From CAYJIX01 sp964370375 (lineage in GTDB: Bacteria > Desulfobacterota > Desulfovibrionia > Desulfovibrionales > Desulfovibrionaceae), in the NCBI GenBank assembly GCA_964370375.1, contig CAYJIX010000005.1, forward strand, positions 1 to 64,000: a stretch of 64,000 nt of DNA, read 5' to 3'. Under the pieces are notes generated by a model. The model was not told where the DNA came from and made no database searches. It worked only from the letters and a program-made list of their open reading frames with translations. The number at the start of each line of letters is the position of its first letter. The first letter of the stretch is position 1. Positions 17,451 to 26,193 of the stretch are shown here, one piece after another. The translations under genes were made by a program, and so were the position numbers.

Positions 17451-18590
17451 TTATTCTTCAAACGTGCCTTTTACTTCTATATCGCCGTCACGCATGAGCA
17501 CACGCCCTTTGGCTACAACATGGCGCAAGGTAAAACTTTTGTCGAACAAACAAATATCAGCATCTGCGCCAACGCAGATATTACCCTTGCCTTCAAGGTT
17601 GTAATGCTTTGCAGGGTTGCTGGTGACAATGGGCACTGCTTGTTCAGGGCTTAGCCCCTGCTCAAGCAAGGCCTTGAATGTTTTAAGGTTTGCATCAACA
17701 CTGCCAACGCCAAGGCCGATCATTACTTTTTTATCGTTAAAGCGAGGAATGCTACCATGCCCGTCGGTGCTCATGCCGATATTTTCTGCCGGTACGCCTT
17801 CTTCCAGAGCTTGCGCAACAGCTTTGGCAGGTGTTGCAAAGCAGCTACCGCCTGACGTGATATCAAGGAGCCCGCCTTTGCGAGCAAATGCCATGGCGTC
17901 TTCAAACGTTTTAAGGTTGCGCGCGCAATGTGTAGGTTTAAAGTGGCGGATGGGGATGCCGCGCTCAATGGCTTCATTAAACATGTCAAATGCGCCTTGC
18001 AGATCCCCCAAATGAACGTGCAAAAAGCCGATTTTTCCGGAAAGCATGCCTCCAACTCGAATGTCAGAGACCAAGCGCATAAGCTCATCCATGGTAATGA
18101 AGGAAGCGCGATGGTCAGCCATAGCCAATTTTACGCCGATAACTTCAGGCACTAAAAAAAGGTCTTTACGCACACTGTCAGAAAGCAAGGAAGGCGGTAG
18201 GGCATAATTACTTGTGTTCATCCATACAGAAACACCTTCGCTGTTCAAAGCGCGCACTTTCGCCAAAAGGGCTTCCATGGAGCGCGTTACAGAATCTGTA
18301 CCTGATACAGCCACAACACTTGTAGTACCGCAAGCCACAAGTTCAGACAGCACAAGTTCAGGCGTGCGTGTTTTGGGGCCACCTTCACCACCGCCGCCGG
18401 TTACGTGGATGTGATTGTCAATGAACCCAGGCGTTAGAATAAGGTTGCTGGCGTCTAAAATTTCAAGATCAGGCATGTTGATGTTAAGGTTTTCTGCCAC
18501 AGCCACAATGTGAGAACCCACGACAAGGACATCGGCTACGCCAAGATTGTTTGGGCTGTACACCTGCGCTTTTTTGATGAGCAATGCCAT
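17451..18590 (-). CDS. iadA: Isoaspartyl dipeptidase (IadA)
   Basis: This zinc amidohydrolase of the urease/dihydroorotase superfamily hydrolyses beta-aspartyl (isoaspartyl) dipeptides. The metal motif is in GFIDNHIHVTGGGGEGG, and the family-specific TRTPE and FLHVHLGD and STDGHGS segments follow. It has 379 residues from the ATG at 18590, which has GGAGG five bases upstream. A TTG four codons earlier overlaps that site and is rejected. In enterobacteria iadA is next to yjiG-yjiH; here the YjiH-like gene is about 4 kb away. Confidence 0.93.
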   Translation of the reverse strand: MALLIKKAQVYSPNNLGVADVLVVGSHIVAVAENLNINMPDLEILDASNLILTPGFIDNHIHVTGGGGEGGPKTRTPELVLSELVACGTTSVVAVSGTDSVTRSMEALLAKVRALNSEGVSVWMNTSNYALPPSLLSDSVRKDLFLVPEVIGVKLAMADHRASFITMDELMRLVSDIRVGGMLSGKIGFLHVHLGDLQGAFDMFNEAIERGIPIRHFKPTHCARNLKTFEDAMAFARKGGLLDITSGGSCFATPAKAVAQALEEGVPAENIGMSTDGHGSIPRFNDKKVMIGLGVGSVDANLKTFKALLEQGLSPEQAVPIVTSNPAKHYNLEGKGNICVGADADICLFDKSFTLRHVVAKGRVLMRDGDIEVKGTFEE

Positions 18591-18840
18591 AAAAGCCTCC
18601 AAAAGTTAGGGTAAAACTGTTTACAATATAAAGGAAGAATCAGCGGCCCTTAGGCCCATTGGAAATGTGCGATTTAAAAACAGATCCTATCTTCGTGACA
18701 TTTTTTCCATGGGCTGTTTAAAAAGGGTGAAACACAAGGAATACTACAAAAACGAAACTCGTCGTATAAACAGACATATATAAGCGGTCTGCCCTTGTAT
18801 TTTGACGCAATGCTTTGCCCTTTTTTAGCGACCATTAAGG

Positions 18841-18971
18841 GCAGGCAGTTCAAAAAGTGCCGGATACAATGAAGTTGTTAATTTTAAGAGGGGAATGGGT
18901 TCTTCCCCCCCATGACCCGATTAAAATTTGCCGCTGAAGCAGTAGACGGTGCTTTTTCAACTGCCTGCTAT
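18841..18971. mobile_element. Short inverted-repeat element (MITE-like), copy 1, 131 bp
   Basis: Both ends are inverted repeats of about 21 bp: GCAGGCAGTTCAAAAAGTGCC at the left, and GGTGCTTTTTCAACTGCCTGC at the right, followed by TA. Next to the left end is the segment CGGATACAATGAAGT and then AGAGGGGA, shared with copies 2 and 3. It encodes nothing. Its right terminal repeat forms the 3' end of the thioesterase gene. The rest of the 18591-18956 gap contains only a degenerate match to the terminal repeat (GGGCTGTTTAAAAAGGGTG, about 18714). Confidence 0.75.
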
Positions 18972-19367
18972 GGGCCTACTGGTATGAAAGCCGGTAATCG
19001 TTGCCACAGCTACAAGGGTATTGTTACCATCATGAATGTCAACTCGGTAGGTGGTAAGGTGCTCGCCGGAATGGATATTGGTAGCAGTAGCCTTAATGGG
19101 GCCAACTTTTCCCGGGCGCATATAATTGATGGAAGAATTGATATTTAGAACCGCCCTGTCTTGCCCGGAATTGGCAGCCACCGCAAAAGCTAAATCCGCA
19201 AGGGCAAAAATCGCTCCACCATGTGCCAAGTTCACACCATTTTTGTGCCGTTCGTCAAGGTCTAAAACAGTGACAGCATGTCCTGGTTCAGCCGTTTCAA
19301 TGCGGATGCCTAAGTGTTTGGCAAAGGTATCGGCCTGTTCGATATGTTCTTTGAAGGGGCAGCTCAT
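18957..19367 (-). CDS. PaaI-type hotdog-fold thioesterase
   Basis: The 136-residue single hotdog domain contains the PaaI-family motif NLAHGGAIFALADLAFAVAAN, whose HGG and downstream acidic residue form the thioester-hydrolysing site. The acyl-CoA substrate cannot be told from sequence. AAGGAA precedes the start. The last residues (AGS) and the TGA stop lie within the terminal repeat of the adjacent short element, so the original C-terminus may have been altered by insertion. The bioM gene lies upstream on the same strand with 49 bp between. Confidence 0.88.
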   Translation of the reverse strand: MSCPFKEHIEQADTFAKHLGIRIETAEPGHAVTVLDLDERHKNGVNLAHGGAIFALADLAFAVAANSGQDRAVLNINSSINYMRPGKVGPIKATATNIHSGEHLTTYRVDIHDGNNTLVAVATITGFHTSRPIAGS

Positions 19368-19416
19368 ACATTTCCTTTGACAGCCATGTCAATGTGTTAG
19401 GTAAAAGGTGGCGCGT

Positions 19417-20109
19417 CTACGCCCAAGGGGTAAGAATACCGCCGCTTAGCCAAGTGCTAGGAGGCCGTACTCCATATTCTTTCAATAACGGCATGCTGTC
19501 AACAAGGGGGAGGTGTTTTGGGGCTTTTTCCTTGTGAAGCAGTACAAGCGCGTCAGATAAATCTGCTAAGGGGTCAACATCATTGGTGCTGATTATAATT
19601 GTTCGCCCCTTGGCTGTTTGGTCTTGCAACAAGTGGCGAAGCTCGCATATGCCAAGGTAGTCAAGGCCGGTTAAAGGTTCATCCAGCAACAAAATAGGAG
19701 GGTCCGCGCTAAGCGCAGACGCAAGGCATAGCTTGCGTTTTTGCCCAAAGGACAGGTTTTTGGTGGGGCTTGTGTAGAAACTGCCTAGGGCGAAACGTTC
19801 AGCAAGGTTTGTGGCATGCTTTTGCATGTCGCTTGAAAGCCCAAGCCAAAGGTCCTCAAGAACAGTTTCCCCAAGCAGCCAGGCTTCAGGGTCATGGGGC
19901 AAAAAGGCTGTGGCACCGTTCACAGCTAGCTTTTGCTCCTTTGGCAATCGTAAAATGCCTGCCATAAGGAGCAACAACGTGGATTTACCGCTTCCATTGG
20001 GCCCTGCCACCAAGGTAAACGAACCTTTTGGGATATGCAGGTGTAAACCTGAAAAAAGCGGATTTGTTGCATGAGGATAGCTGTAGCAAAGATCGTGACA
20101 ACTGATCAT
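19417..20109 (-). CDS. bioM: Biotin ECF transporter ATPase component
   Basis: The ABC ATPase has Walker A GPNGSGKST, signature LSFGQKRKL, Walker B LLLDEPLTG and the H-loop position replaced by STNDVD. An Asn instead of the usual His in that loop is worth noting. It is 230 residues of CbiO type. Its ATG overlaps the bioY stop by one base. With bioY and bioN upstream it forms an energy-coupling-factor importer for biotin. Confidence 0.88.
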   Translation of the reverse strand: MISCHDLCYSYPHATNPLFSGLHLHIPKGSFTLVAGPNGSGKSTLLLLMAGILRLPKEQKLAVNGATAFLPHDPEAWLLGETVLEDLWLGLSSDMQKHATNLAERFALGSFYTSPTKNLSFGQKRKLCLASALSADPPILLLDEPLTGLDYLGICELRHLLQDQTAKGRTIIISTNDVDPLADLSDALVLLHKEKAPKHLPLVDSMPLLKEYGVRPPSTWLSGGILTPWA

Positions 20110-20657
20110 TATTGTTCTTCATTCCTTAGGGGTAAGGAGATGTGTTTTTGTTGACGGATATACATAATAGCAAGGATTGCCGCAATTTTAAGGGTGTCTC
20201 CGGGTAAAAACGGCAACATCCCTACACCTAAGGCAGCCGATACAGACATGTTAAGGCTATGGGCAAGCCATAATGTGCCACAGGTATAGACAATGCCTGT
20301 GCCAAGGGTGAGCAAAAAGGCACTGCTCCATAGGCGTGTTTTACAAAAACCGCTAAGGGTGACAAGGGCAAGATACCCCACTATATAGCCACCCGTGGGG
20401 CCCATAAGTACCCCCACTCCTGCTTTGCCACCTGCAAAAACAGGCAATCCAATACAACCGGCGCCAATGAATAAAAGCACCGTATACAAGCCGTAACGAG
20501 GGCCAAGAAGCATGCCTGCCAGCATGATAAAAAACGTATGCAGGGTTATAGGTACAGGGCCAAAAGGTATGCTTACCCAGCTGCTTGCAACAATAAGAGC
20601 AGTCAGAAGGGCAATACGCACAAGTATGCGTACATTCATGATGCGTTCATCAAACAT
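20109..20657 (-). CDS. bioY: Biotin transporter substrate-binding protein BioY
   Basis: The protein is a membrane S-component that binds biotin. It has about six helices, including the BioY signature region GPVPITLHTFFIMLAGMLLGPRYG and GGKAGVGVLMGPTGGYIVGY. The start at 20657 has AAAGGA six bases upstream and overlaps the end of bioN by 8 bp. Longer in-frame starts lie inside bioN and are rejected. Length is 182 residues, normal for the family. Confidence 0.93.
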   Translation of the reverse strand: MFDERIMNVRILVRIALLTALIVASSWVSIPFGPVPITLHTFFIMLAGMLLGPRYGLYTVLLFIGAGCIGLPVFAGGKAGVGVLMGPTGGYIVGYLALVTLSGFCKTRLWSSAFLLTLGTGIVYTCGTLWLAHSLNMSVSAALGVGMLPFLPGDTLKIAAILAIMYIRQQKHISLPLRNEEQ

Positions 20658-21360
20658 AAGTATCCTTTGAAGTAGAAGAGGTTGCAGCGGGCCAATTCCA
20701 AGCCGTGCTTGTTGTAAGGTTGCGCAAAACAAGGGCAATGGAGCGATAGAGGCTTTCTTGCTCTAATCTATGTAAAACAGCCTTGCCCAAAAAAGCCAGT
20801 TTTTGGTGCAAAGGCATTTTAGGAGCTCTTCGTTGTAGCATTGCCCACGTTTCAGAAAGCACATCATGACAACGCGGCAGCCATGTAATCATGACCATAA
20901 GGGTTAGGGCTGGTTTCCAGTGGCGAGAACCAAGGATAGGGCGCAACGCCCAAGCTACGGCAAGGGCCAGTCCTAGGGGGCTTGTGGCAGCTGATAATAT
21001 CAGACCAAGGGCCACAGATGAGGCAAGGCGCGTGGTTAAAAGGGCGGCTTCAACAAGGCGTTGTTCCATGCCCATGTTCAAAAGCAGAGTGTCAGCAATG
21101 AATTTTCCAACGCCCCAGGCAAGTGCCATAATGCATCCGGCTTTAACAAGCGTTAAGGAAATACGTTTTTGAACAACAATGCAGCCCATAATACTTGCCA
21201 ATACGGGCAGGGCAAGGAAAAGTGGCGGCAAAGTCCACACCAAAACACCGCAAAGCGTTGCCATTGCGATAATAAGGCGAGGATCCCTCCCGTCAGGAAA
21301 CAGCAGATTTCTATGGGTGAGGGCAAGATTTTTTTCAGAATCATTGGGGCTCATTGTCAT
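20650..21360 (-). CDS. bioN: ECF transporter transmembrane (T) component
   Basis: The 236-residue protein has four to five hydrophobic segments in its first two-thirds and a C-terminal helical region containing RRAPKMPLHQKLAF. That region occupies the place of the Ala-Arg coupling helix motifs that dock onto the ATPase in CbiQ/EcfT proteins. The match is by layout and by position as first gene of bioN-bioY-bioM. I found no clear BirA operator in the upstream 230 bp, so its regulation is unknown. Confidence 0.78.
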   Translation of the reverse strand: MTMSPNDSEKNLALTHRNLLFPDGRDPRLIIAMATLCGVLVWTLPPLFLALPVLASIMGCIVVQKRISLTLVKAGCIMALAWGVGKFIADTLLLNMGMEQRLVEAALLTTRLASSVALGLILSAATSPLGLALAVAWALRPILGSRHWKPALTLMVMITWLPRCHDVLSETWAMLQRRAPKMPLHQKLAFLGKAVLHRLEQESLYRSIALVLRNLTTSTAWNWPAATSSTSKDTYV

Positions 21361-21591
21361 GGGGGGAGTCTAGGAGGGGTGCAATCGTTTGTCAATGACG
21401 CAACAGCCTGACGAAGAGGCTGTAAAATTAGGATAGAACCTATTTTGGTATATCTTTTTTTTGTTTGCTGTGCTCAAGGGGCATGGCTACTTCTGCCCCA
21501 TGGCTTTTGTTTTTCGCTGACATGGTATAAGAAACATGTACATACGGTAAACGTTTGCATTGGCTTTACACTTTATTGTACGGGAATGTGT

Positions 21592-22644
21592 ATGCGCACT
21601 TTTTTCTTTTTTCCTCCTTTGCCCAAGATAAGCGGCGGCATGGCGGTGATATTGCAATTGGCAAGGGGCCTGTCTGAGCATGGGCACCATGTGGAATTGG
21701 TGGTGCGGGAGCCTTTGAAGGATTCCGATGTTGCCTGCAATCTGCCTGTTGTGCATTGGGATGACCTTAGCCTTACGGCCGAGGATGTTTGGGTAGTCCC
21801 TGAAGGTTGGCCCCATGCTTTAAGCCCGGGCCTTGCTGCCAAGGCCCTTTGTGTGGTGTATGTGCAAAATTGGGCGTTTTTGCATGGGCATTTGCCGCAA
21901 AACGTCACATGGCAGCAGCTTGAAGTGCATTTTTTGGCTGTATCACAGCCTGTGGCTTGGTTTGTTGAGCAAACAATAGGACATGTTCCTCCCATTGTAC
22001 GGCCAAGCCTTGATCAAAATATCTTTTTTGCACCGCCCAATCGCAAAACAATATCTGAACAAGAAACCGTGCGCATAGCTTGGATGCCCAGAAAAAACAA
22101 AGCCTTGGCCCTGCAAGTGCGCACGCTGTTTGAAGCCAGAAATCCCAAAGCACAGGTAGAATGGTTAAGCATCCATGGCAAAGAGCCCCATGAAGTGGCG
22201 GATATTTTGCGCACGGCAGAGGTTTTTTTGGCAACGGGCTTTCCGGAAGGCTTTGGCCTGCCGCCCCTAGAAGCCATGGCGTGTGGCTGCCTTGTGGTGG
22301 GTTTTAGTGGCCTTGGGGCGTGGGATTATTTTAAACAAGCCTTGCCAGCAACGCTTGGCTATGGGATGGTGCCATGGGCTCCTGTGCGTGAGGACGTTTC
22401 TTGGGGGCCCAATGTGTTTGCTGTAGCCGATGCAGATACTTTGGCTGCTTGTATGGCCCTTGAATATGCCGTACAGGTTTTGCGCGAAGACGGTGAAAAA
22501 TTGGCTGCCATACGTCATGCAGGCAGGTGTACAGCGAATGCCTACAATGTGTTGCAGCAAAAAGAGCAGGTTCTAGCTGTGTGGCAGGAATATGAGCGCG
22601 CGCAACAACATCGAGGTGTTTTGGGTTTAAATGTAGCAAGGTGA
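21592..22644 (+). CDS. Glycosyltransferase family 1/4-like (GT-B)
   Basis: The soluble GT-B enzyme starts MRTFFFFPPLPKISGGMAVI, with the glycine-rich acceptor loop. The C-terminal donor site has the EX7E-type motif in GFPEGFGLPPLEAMACGCLVVG, as in GT4 retaining transferases. A longer frame starts at 21445, but its first 49 residues are unlike the family. GGGA seven bases before the ATG at 21592 supports the shorter start. It is a single gene divergent from the biotin transporter. Donor and acceptor are unknown; cell-surface glycan is likely. Confidence 0.85.
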   Translation: MRTFFFFPPLPKISGGMAVILQLARGLSEHGHHVELVVREPLKDSDVACNLPVVHWDDLSLTAEDVWVVPEGWPHALSPGLAAKALCVVYVQNWAFLHGHLPQNVTWQQLEVHFLAVSQPVAWFVEQTIGHVPPIVRPSLDQNIFFAPPNRKTISEQETVRIAWMPRKNKALALQVRTLFEARNPKAQVEWLSIHGKEPHEVADILRTAEVFLATGFPEGFGLPPLEAMACGCLVVGFSGLGAWDYFKQALPATLGYGMVPWAPVREDVSWGPNVFAVADADTLAACMALEYAVQVLREDGEKLAAIRHAGRCTANAYNVLQQKEQVLAVWQEYERAQQHRGVLGLNVAR

Positions 22645-22654
22645 AGCGTACAAA

Positions 22655-22692
22655 AAAATCTGCCCAAGCATGAAAGCTTGGGCAGATTTTGT
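22655..22692. terminator. Bidirectional terminator after the glycosyltransferase
   Basis: A 15-bp perfect stem (AAAATCTGCCCAAGC at 22655-22669 and complement at 22676-22690) has a 6-nt loop and A/T runs on both sides. It is shared by the convergent glycosyltransferase and yjiH-like genes. Confidence 0.92.
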
Positions 22693-22741
22693 TAAAATGA
22701 CGGCATGGGAATTTTTTCTCAAGCCGTTTTTATCCTTTTAT

Positions 22742-24049
22742 TTACATGAAAAAGTGTACAAAAGGTGTTGCCAACAAGAGTGACAAGATGATCCGCTCAA
22801 CCCAAACAATGATGATATCTTTGATATCAATATTGATGTCTGTTGCCAGAATACAAGGAATGGATGCCGAGAAAAAGAGGATTTCTGACACGCAAACAAT
22901 GCCAATAACAGCCTTCACGTCAGGGCTTGCACTAGCAACCAAGCTGGCAGGCAAAAACATTTCCGCCAAACTTAAAGCACAGGCTTTGGCCAAAAGCATG
23001 GCCTCAGCTCCAAATCCCAAAAGGCTTGTAACGGGCAAGAAGATGTAGCCAAGCATATCAAAGATAGGCGTAAATTCTGCAAGCACCAATCCAAAAAAGC
23101 CGATGGACATGAGCGTGGGCCCAATGGCAAGGGCAAGGCCAAGGCCGTCTTTAAAGGTTTTTACGCTGCCACTGAAAACGTCAGGTGCTTTATCACAAGC
23201 TACCAGCCCTTCATGCAGAGCTGTTGAAAGAAGCTTGCCTTGTTCAGGTTTGGCTTCGCTAATAGGTTCTTTATCACCGTAGGTGAGGTTTGATTTTTTG
23301 CTCAAAGGATAAATTCTGGTTGTGATGGCAGTGACCAAAAAGGTGATAACAAGGGTTCCCCAAAAATAGGTATTCCATTGATCCATCAGGCCCAAGGTTT
23401 TTGCCACGATCACCATAAAGGTGGCAGATACGGTAGAAAACCCTGTGGCAATAATGCAGGCTTCTTTGTTTGAATAAAAGCCGTCTTTGTACACCTTGTT
23501 GGTGATGAGCAAGCCCACAGAATAACTGCCCACAAAGGATGCCACAGCATCAATGGCTGAACGGCCGGGTGTTTTCCAAACAGGGCGCATGATGGGGCGC
23601 ATGAACACGCCGACAAATTCCATCAAGCCATAATGGATAAGCAGGGAAAGAAAGACCGCGCCAACAGGCACCAGCATCGTCACAGGAGTCACGATTTTTG
23701 TAAAAATAAACGGCAACATGCCCGGGGTATGGATGCTTTCAGGGCCAAAGCCAAATACTGCCGTAAAATACACACCAATGCCCAAAACTTTGAAAACGGA
23801 AAAAACGCTTGTGGTAACGTCTTTATTCCACGTTTTTCTGACAAAGGGTAAGATAGCGCCTAAAATGATCACAATGCCCACATACACGGTGCCAAAGTGC
23901 GGCACTGAGCGTAGCCATGTCACAATGTGGTCAATAAAGATTGACCTTGCACCATTGATGGTGACAGGGATAAAAAACACAAAAATACCAATGAAATTGA
24001 GCAAAATGAACTTCATAAAGGTTGAAGAACTCACTTTTGTCTGCGTCAT
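22742..24049 (-). CDS. YjiH/YjiG-type nucleoside-recognition (gate) domain membrane protein, fused form
   Basis: The 435-residue inner-membrane protein has about ten hydrophobic segments. It matches a YjiH-like N-terminal half (GAILPFVRKTWNKDV...GPESIHTPGMLPFI) joined to a YjiG-like C-terminal half (LAEMFLPASLVASAS...EILFFSASIPCILATDI). In E. coli these halves are separate genes beside iadA. A transport role for a peptide- or nucleoside-related solute is presumed but unproven. The ATG at 24049 has GGAGG eight bases upstream; an earlier ATG (24133) is not supported. Confidence 0.82.
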   Translation of the reverse strand: MTQTKVSSSTFMKFILLNFIGIFVFFIPVTINGARSIFIDHIVTWLRSVPHFGTVYVGIVIILGAILPFVRKTWNKDVTTSVFSVFKVLGIGVYFTAVFGFGPESIHTPGMLPFIFTKIVTPVTMLVPVGAVFLSLLIHYGLMEFVGVFMRPIMRPVWKTPGRSAIDAVASFVGSYSVGLLITNKVYKDGFYSNKEACIIATGFSTVSATFMVIVAKTLGLMDQWNTYFWGTLVITFLVTAITTRIYPLSKKSNLTYGDKEPISEAKPEQGKLLSTALHEGLVACDKAPDVFSGSVKTFKDGLGLALAIGPTLMSIGFFGLVLAEFTPIFDMLGYIFLPVTSLLGFGAEAMLLAKACALSLAEMFLPASLVASASPDVKAVIGIVCVSEILFFSASIPCILATDINIDIKDIIIVWVERIILSLLLATPFVHFFM

Positions 24050-24202
24050 AATCACTCCTCCCAGTGCACTATAGCGAAGTATAAAAGTTAGTGAAAAATA
24101 GATAGTAAAGCCGTGCATAACACCAAAGGACATGTTGTTGAGAAGTCAAAACATATCTTTAAAATAACTGTACACTATTTCATAAAGAGTATCAAACAAA
24201 AA

Positions 24203-24235
24203 TAGCCCTTAGCGCAAAAGTTGCGCTAAGGGCTA
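24203..24235 (-). terminator. Terminator after pyrD
   Basis: A 15-bp perfect stem (TAGCCCTTAGCGCAA, loop AAG, complement) is followed on the minus strand by a T-run. It lies 26 bp past the pyrD stop and ends the pyrK-pyrD transcript. Confidence 0.92.
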
Positions 24236-24261
24236 AAAGTATTTGATGCTCAAATAGGGGA

Positions 24262-25197
24262 TTAGCCTATCTGTAAGGAGCCGCGTAATGTGCTAAGGTC
24301 ATCAATGCCAATTTCTTCACAAAGTTTCGGCAGTTCAGCTGCAATGCTAAAGGCGGCATCAGGACGCACAAAGTTCATGGTGCCAATCTGCACGGCAGAA
24401 GCCCCCACAAGGATAAATTCAAGCACGTCAAGGGCAGAAGCAATGCCGCCAATGCCGATAACAGGAATAGCCACAGCATTGCTTACCTGCCAAACGCAGC
24501 GCAGGGCCACAGGTTTGATGGCAGGCCCTGACAGTCCGCCAACAACATTGGCCAATAAACTTTTACGCGAACGCACATCCACCGCCATGCCTGTGATCGT
24601 ATTGATGCAGGAAATAGCGTCAGCTCCTGCACTTTCAGCAGCTTTAGCAATGGTTGCAATGTCTGTAACATTGGGGGATAATTTGACAATAACAGGCGTA
24701 TCCTTGGATTGTTTTTTTACAGCTTCAACCACAGTGGCAGCGGCTTTCGGGTCTTGACCAAAAAGGACACCGCCTTCTTTCACATTGGGGCAGGAAATGT
24801 TGACTTCAAGGGCGGCTATGCCTTGCTCGTTTGCCAAGATGTTTGCCAATTGACCAAATTCGTCAGGGGATGTGGCATACAGATTGGCAATGACAGCGGT
24901 TTCGCTCCAAGGAAGTTTGGGGAGTTTGTGCTTGATAAATTCCTCTACGCCATCATTTTGTAAGCCTACAGCGTTGAGCATGCCGCAGGATGTTTCTGCC
25001 ACACGCGGAAGGGGGTTGCCACGGCGCGGTTCAAGGGAAAGGCCTTTAACAACAATCCCTCCCAAGGTTGTCAAATCGCCATAAGGCTCAAATTCAAGGC
25101 CATAGCCAAAGGTGCCGGAGGCCGTGAGCACAGGATTTTTGCAAAAAAGCGGACGCACACCAGGGTTTTGAATAAGGGGCATGGTGAGAGAATACAT
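24262..25197 (-). CDS. pyrD: Dihydroorotate dehydrogenase, catalytic subunit (class 1B)
   Basis: This FMN enzyme oxidises dihydroorotate to orotate in pyrimidine synthesis. The class 1B features are present: NPVLTASGTFGYG, the active-site Cys in NISCPNVKEGG, and a C-terminal FMN phosphate-binding GIGGI and GASAVQIGT. GGAGGG precedes the ATG at 25197, only 2 nt after the pyrK stop. Pairing with pyrK makes it the NAD-linked heterotetrameric form. Length 311 is normal. Confidence 0.96.
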   Translation of the reverse strand: MYSLTMPLIQNPGVRPLFCKNPVLTASGTFGYGLEFEPYGDLTTLGGIVVKGLSLEPRRGNPLPRVAETSCGMLNAVGLQNDGVEEFIKHKLPKLPWSETAVIANLYATSPDEFGQLANILANEQGIAALEVNISCPNVKEGGVLFGQDPKAAATVVEAVKKQSKDTPVIVKLSPNVTDIATIAKAAESAGADAISCINTITGMAVDVRSRKSLLANVVGGLSGPAIKPVALRCVWQVSNAVAIPVIGIGGIASALDVLEFILVGASAVQIGTMNFVRPDAAFSIAAELPKLCEEIGIDDLSTLRGSLQIG

Positions 25198-25199
25198 AA

Positions 25200-26015
25200 T
25201 TAACCCTCCAAAACAACTTGATCTGCCCAAAAAACAGGGCCTTGTGTGCAGGTTTGCACAGGTTGCCCTGCTTTAGCGGCAACAGGCCAAGCGTCTGTTG
25301 TGGTGGTAACACAGCCAAGGCATGCTCCCACGCCGCAGGCCATGCGACTTTCTAGCGAAAGCTGGGTTCGCGCTCCTGTTTCAAGGGCAATAGCTTGTAT
25401 AGCTTGTAAAAAAGGATGCGGGCCACAGGCAAGCACAAGGCCACGCCTTGCGGCATAGGCTTGCATGCGTGAGCGGATATGCCCTAAAAACCACGCAAGG
25501 TCATCCGGAGAATTTTCTTGATAGGATTCCAGCTCAATGCGTTCGCCAAGGCTTTCCACAGGGTAGCAGTCCTCAGGCATGCGATGCCCAAACACCATGG
25601 TCAACACATTTTGTGTGGGATGTCGTTCAGCATAGCCCACAAAAGGAGCAATGCCGATGCCACCTGCAAGCAGTAAGGTTGGGGTGCCCCCTTCCATGGC
25701 AAAACGGTTGCCAAGCGGCCCCCACACATGAAGCTTGTCGCCCTGTTTTAATTTGGACATGCGTTCTGTTCCGCGTCCTGAGATTTGGAAAAAAATGACA
25801 AGTTCGCGCGAGCTGACGCGGCAGATAGAAAAGGGCCTTGCCCAAGGCATGTCAAGGGCCCAGCCCACAGGCCTAAGCATGACAAATTGCCCGGGAAACC
25901 AGGCATCCCATTGGGGGCGTTCCATGCGTAAGGCAAAAAAGCGTGCCGGCTGCCCGGAAAGGCCAAAGGGTACGTTGTCTATAACGGCGACTTCGTAAAA
26001 CGAAGATGGGTGCAT
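25200..26015 (-). CDS. pyrK: Dihydroorotate dehydrogenase electron-transfer subunit
   Basis: The FAD/[2Fe-2S] subunit passes electrons from PyrD to NAD. A ferredoxin-reductase-like FAD domain contains RPFSICRVS. A nucleotide domain contains LLLAGGIGIAPFVGYAE. The C-terminal cluster cysteines are in ACGVGACLGCV and VQTC. The start with CGGAGG seven bases upstream gives 271 residues. The gene is immediately upstream of pyrD. Confidence 0.95.
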   Translation of the reverse strand: MHPSSFYEVAVIDNVPFGLSGQPARFFALRMERPQWDAWFPGQFVMLRPVGWALDMPWARPFSICRVSSRELVIFFQISGRGTERMSKLKQGDKLHVWGPLGNRFAMEGGTPTLLLAGGIGIAPFVGYAERHPTQNVLTMVFGHRMPEDCYPVESLGERIELESYQENSPDDLAWFLGHIRSRMQAYAARRGLVLACGPHPFLQAIQAIALETGARTQLSLESRMACGVGACLGCVTTTTDAWPVAAKAGQPVQTCTQGPVFWADQVVLEG

Positions 26016-26193
26016 TGCTACCTCCGGTTGGTCAAAAGCTTGCATACTAAAAATAAGACCTCTGCACATATACGTGTAATAAAAAAACTGAACTTCTGAT
26101 AGTTAACACTATTTTTCCATTAAAAATACTTGTGCAAAGCTTCAAAATATAAAATTTGGTGCGGGCGCTATGCGTACCTTATTCTTATCGTTA

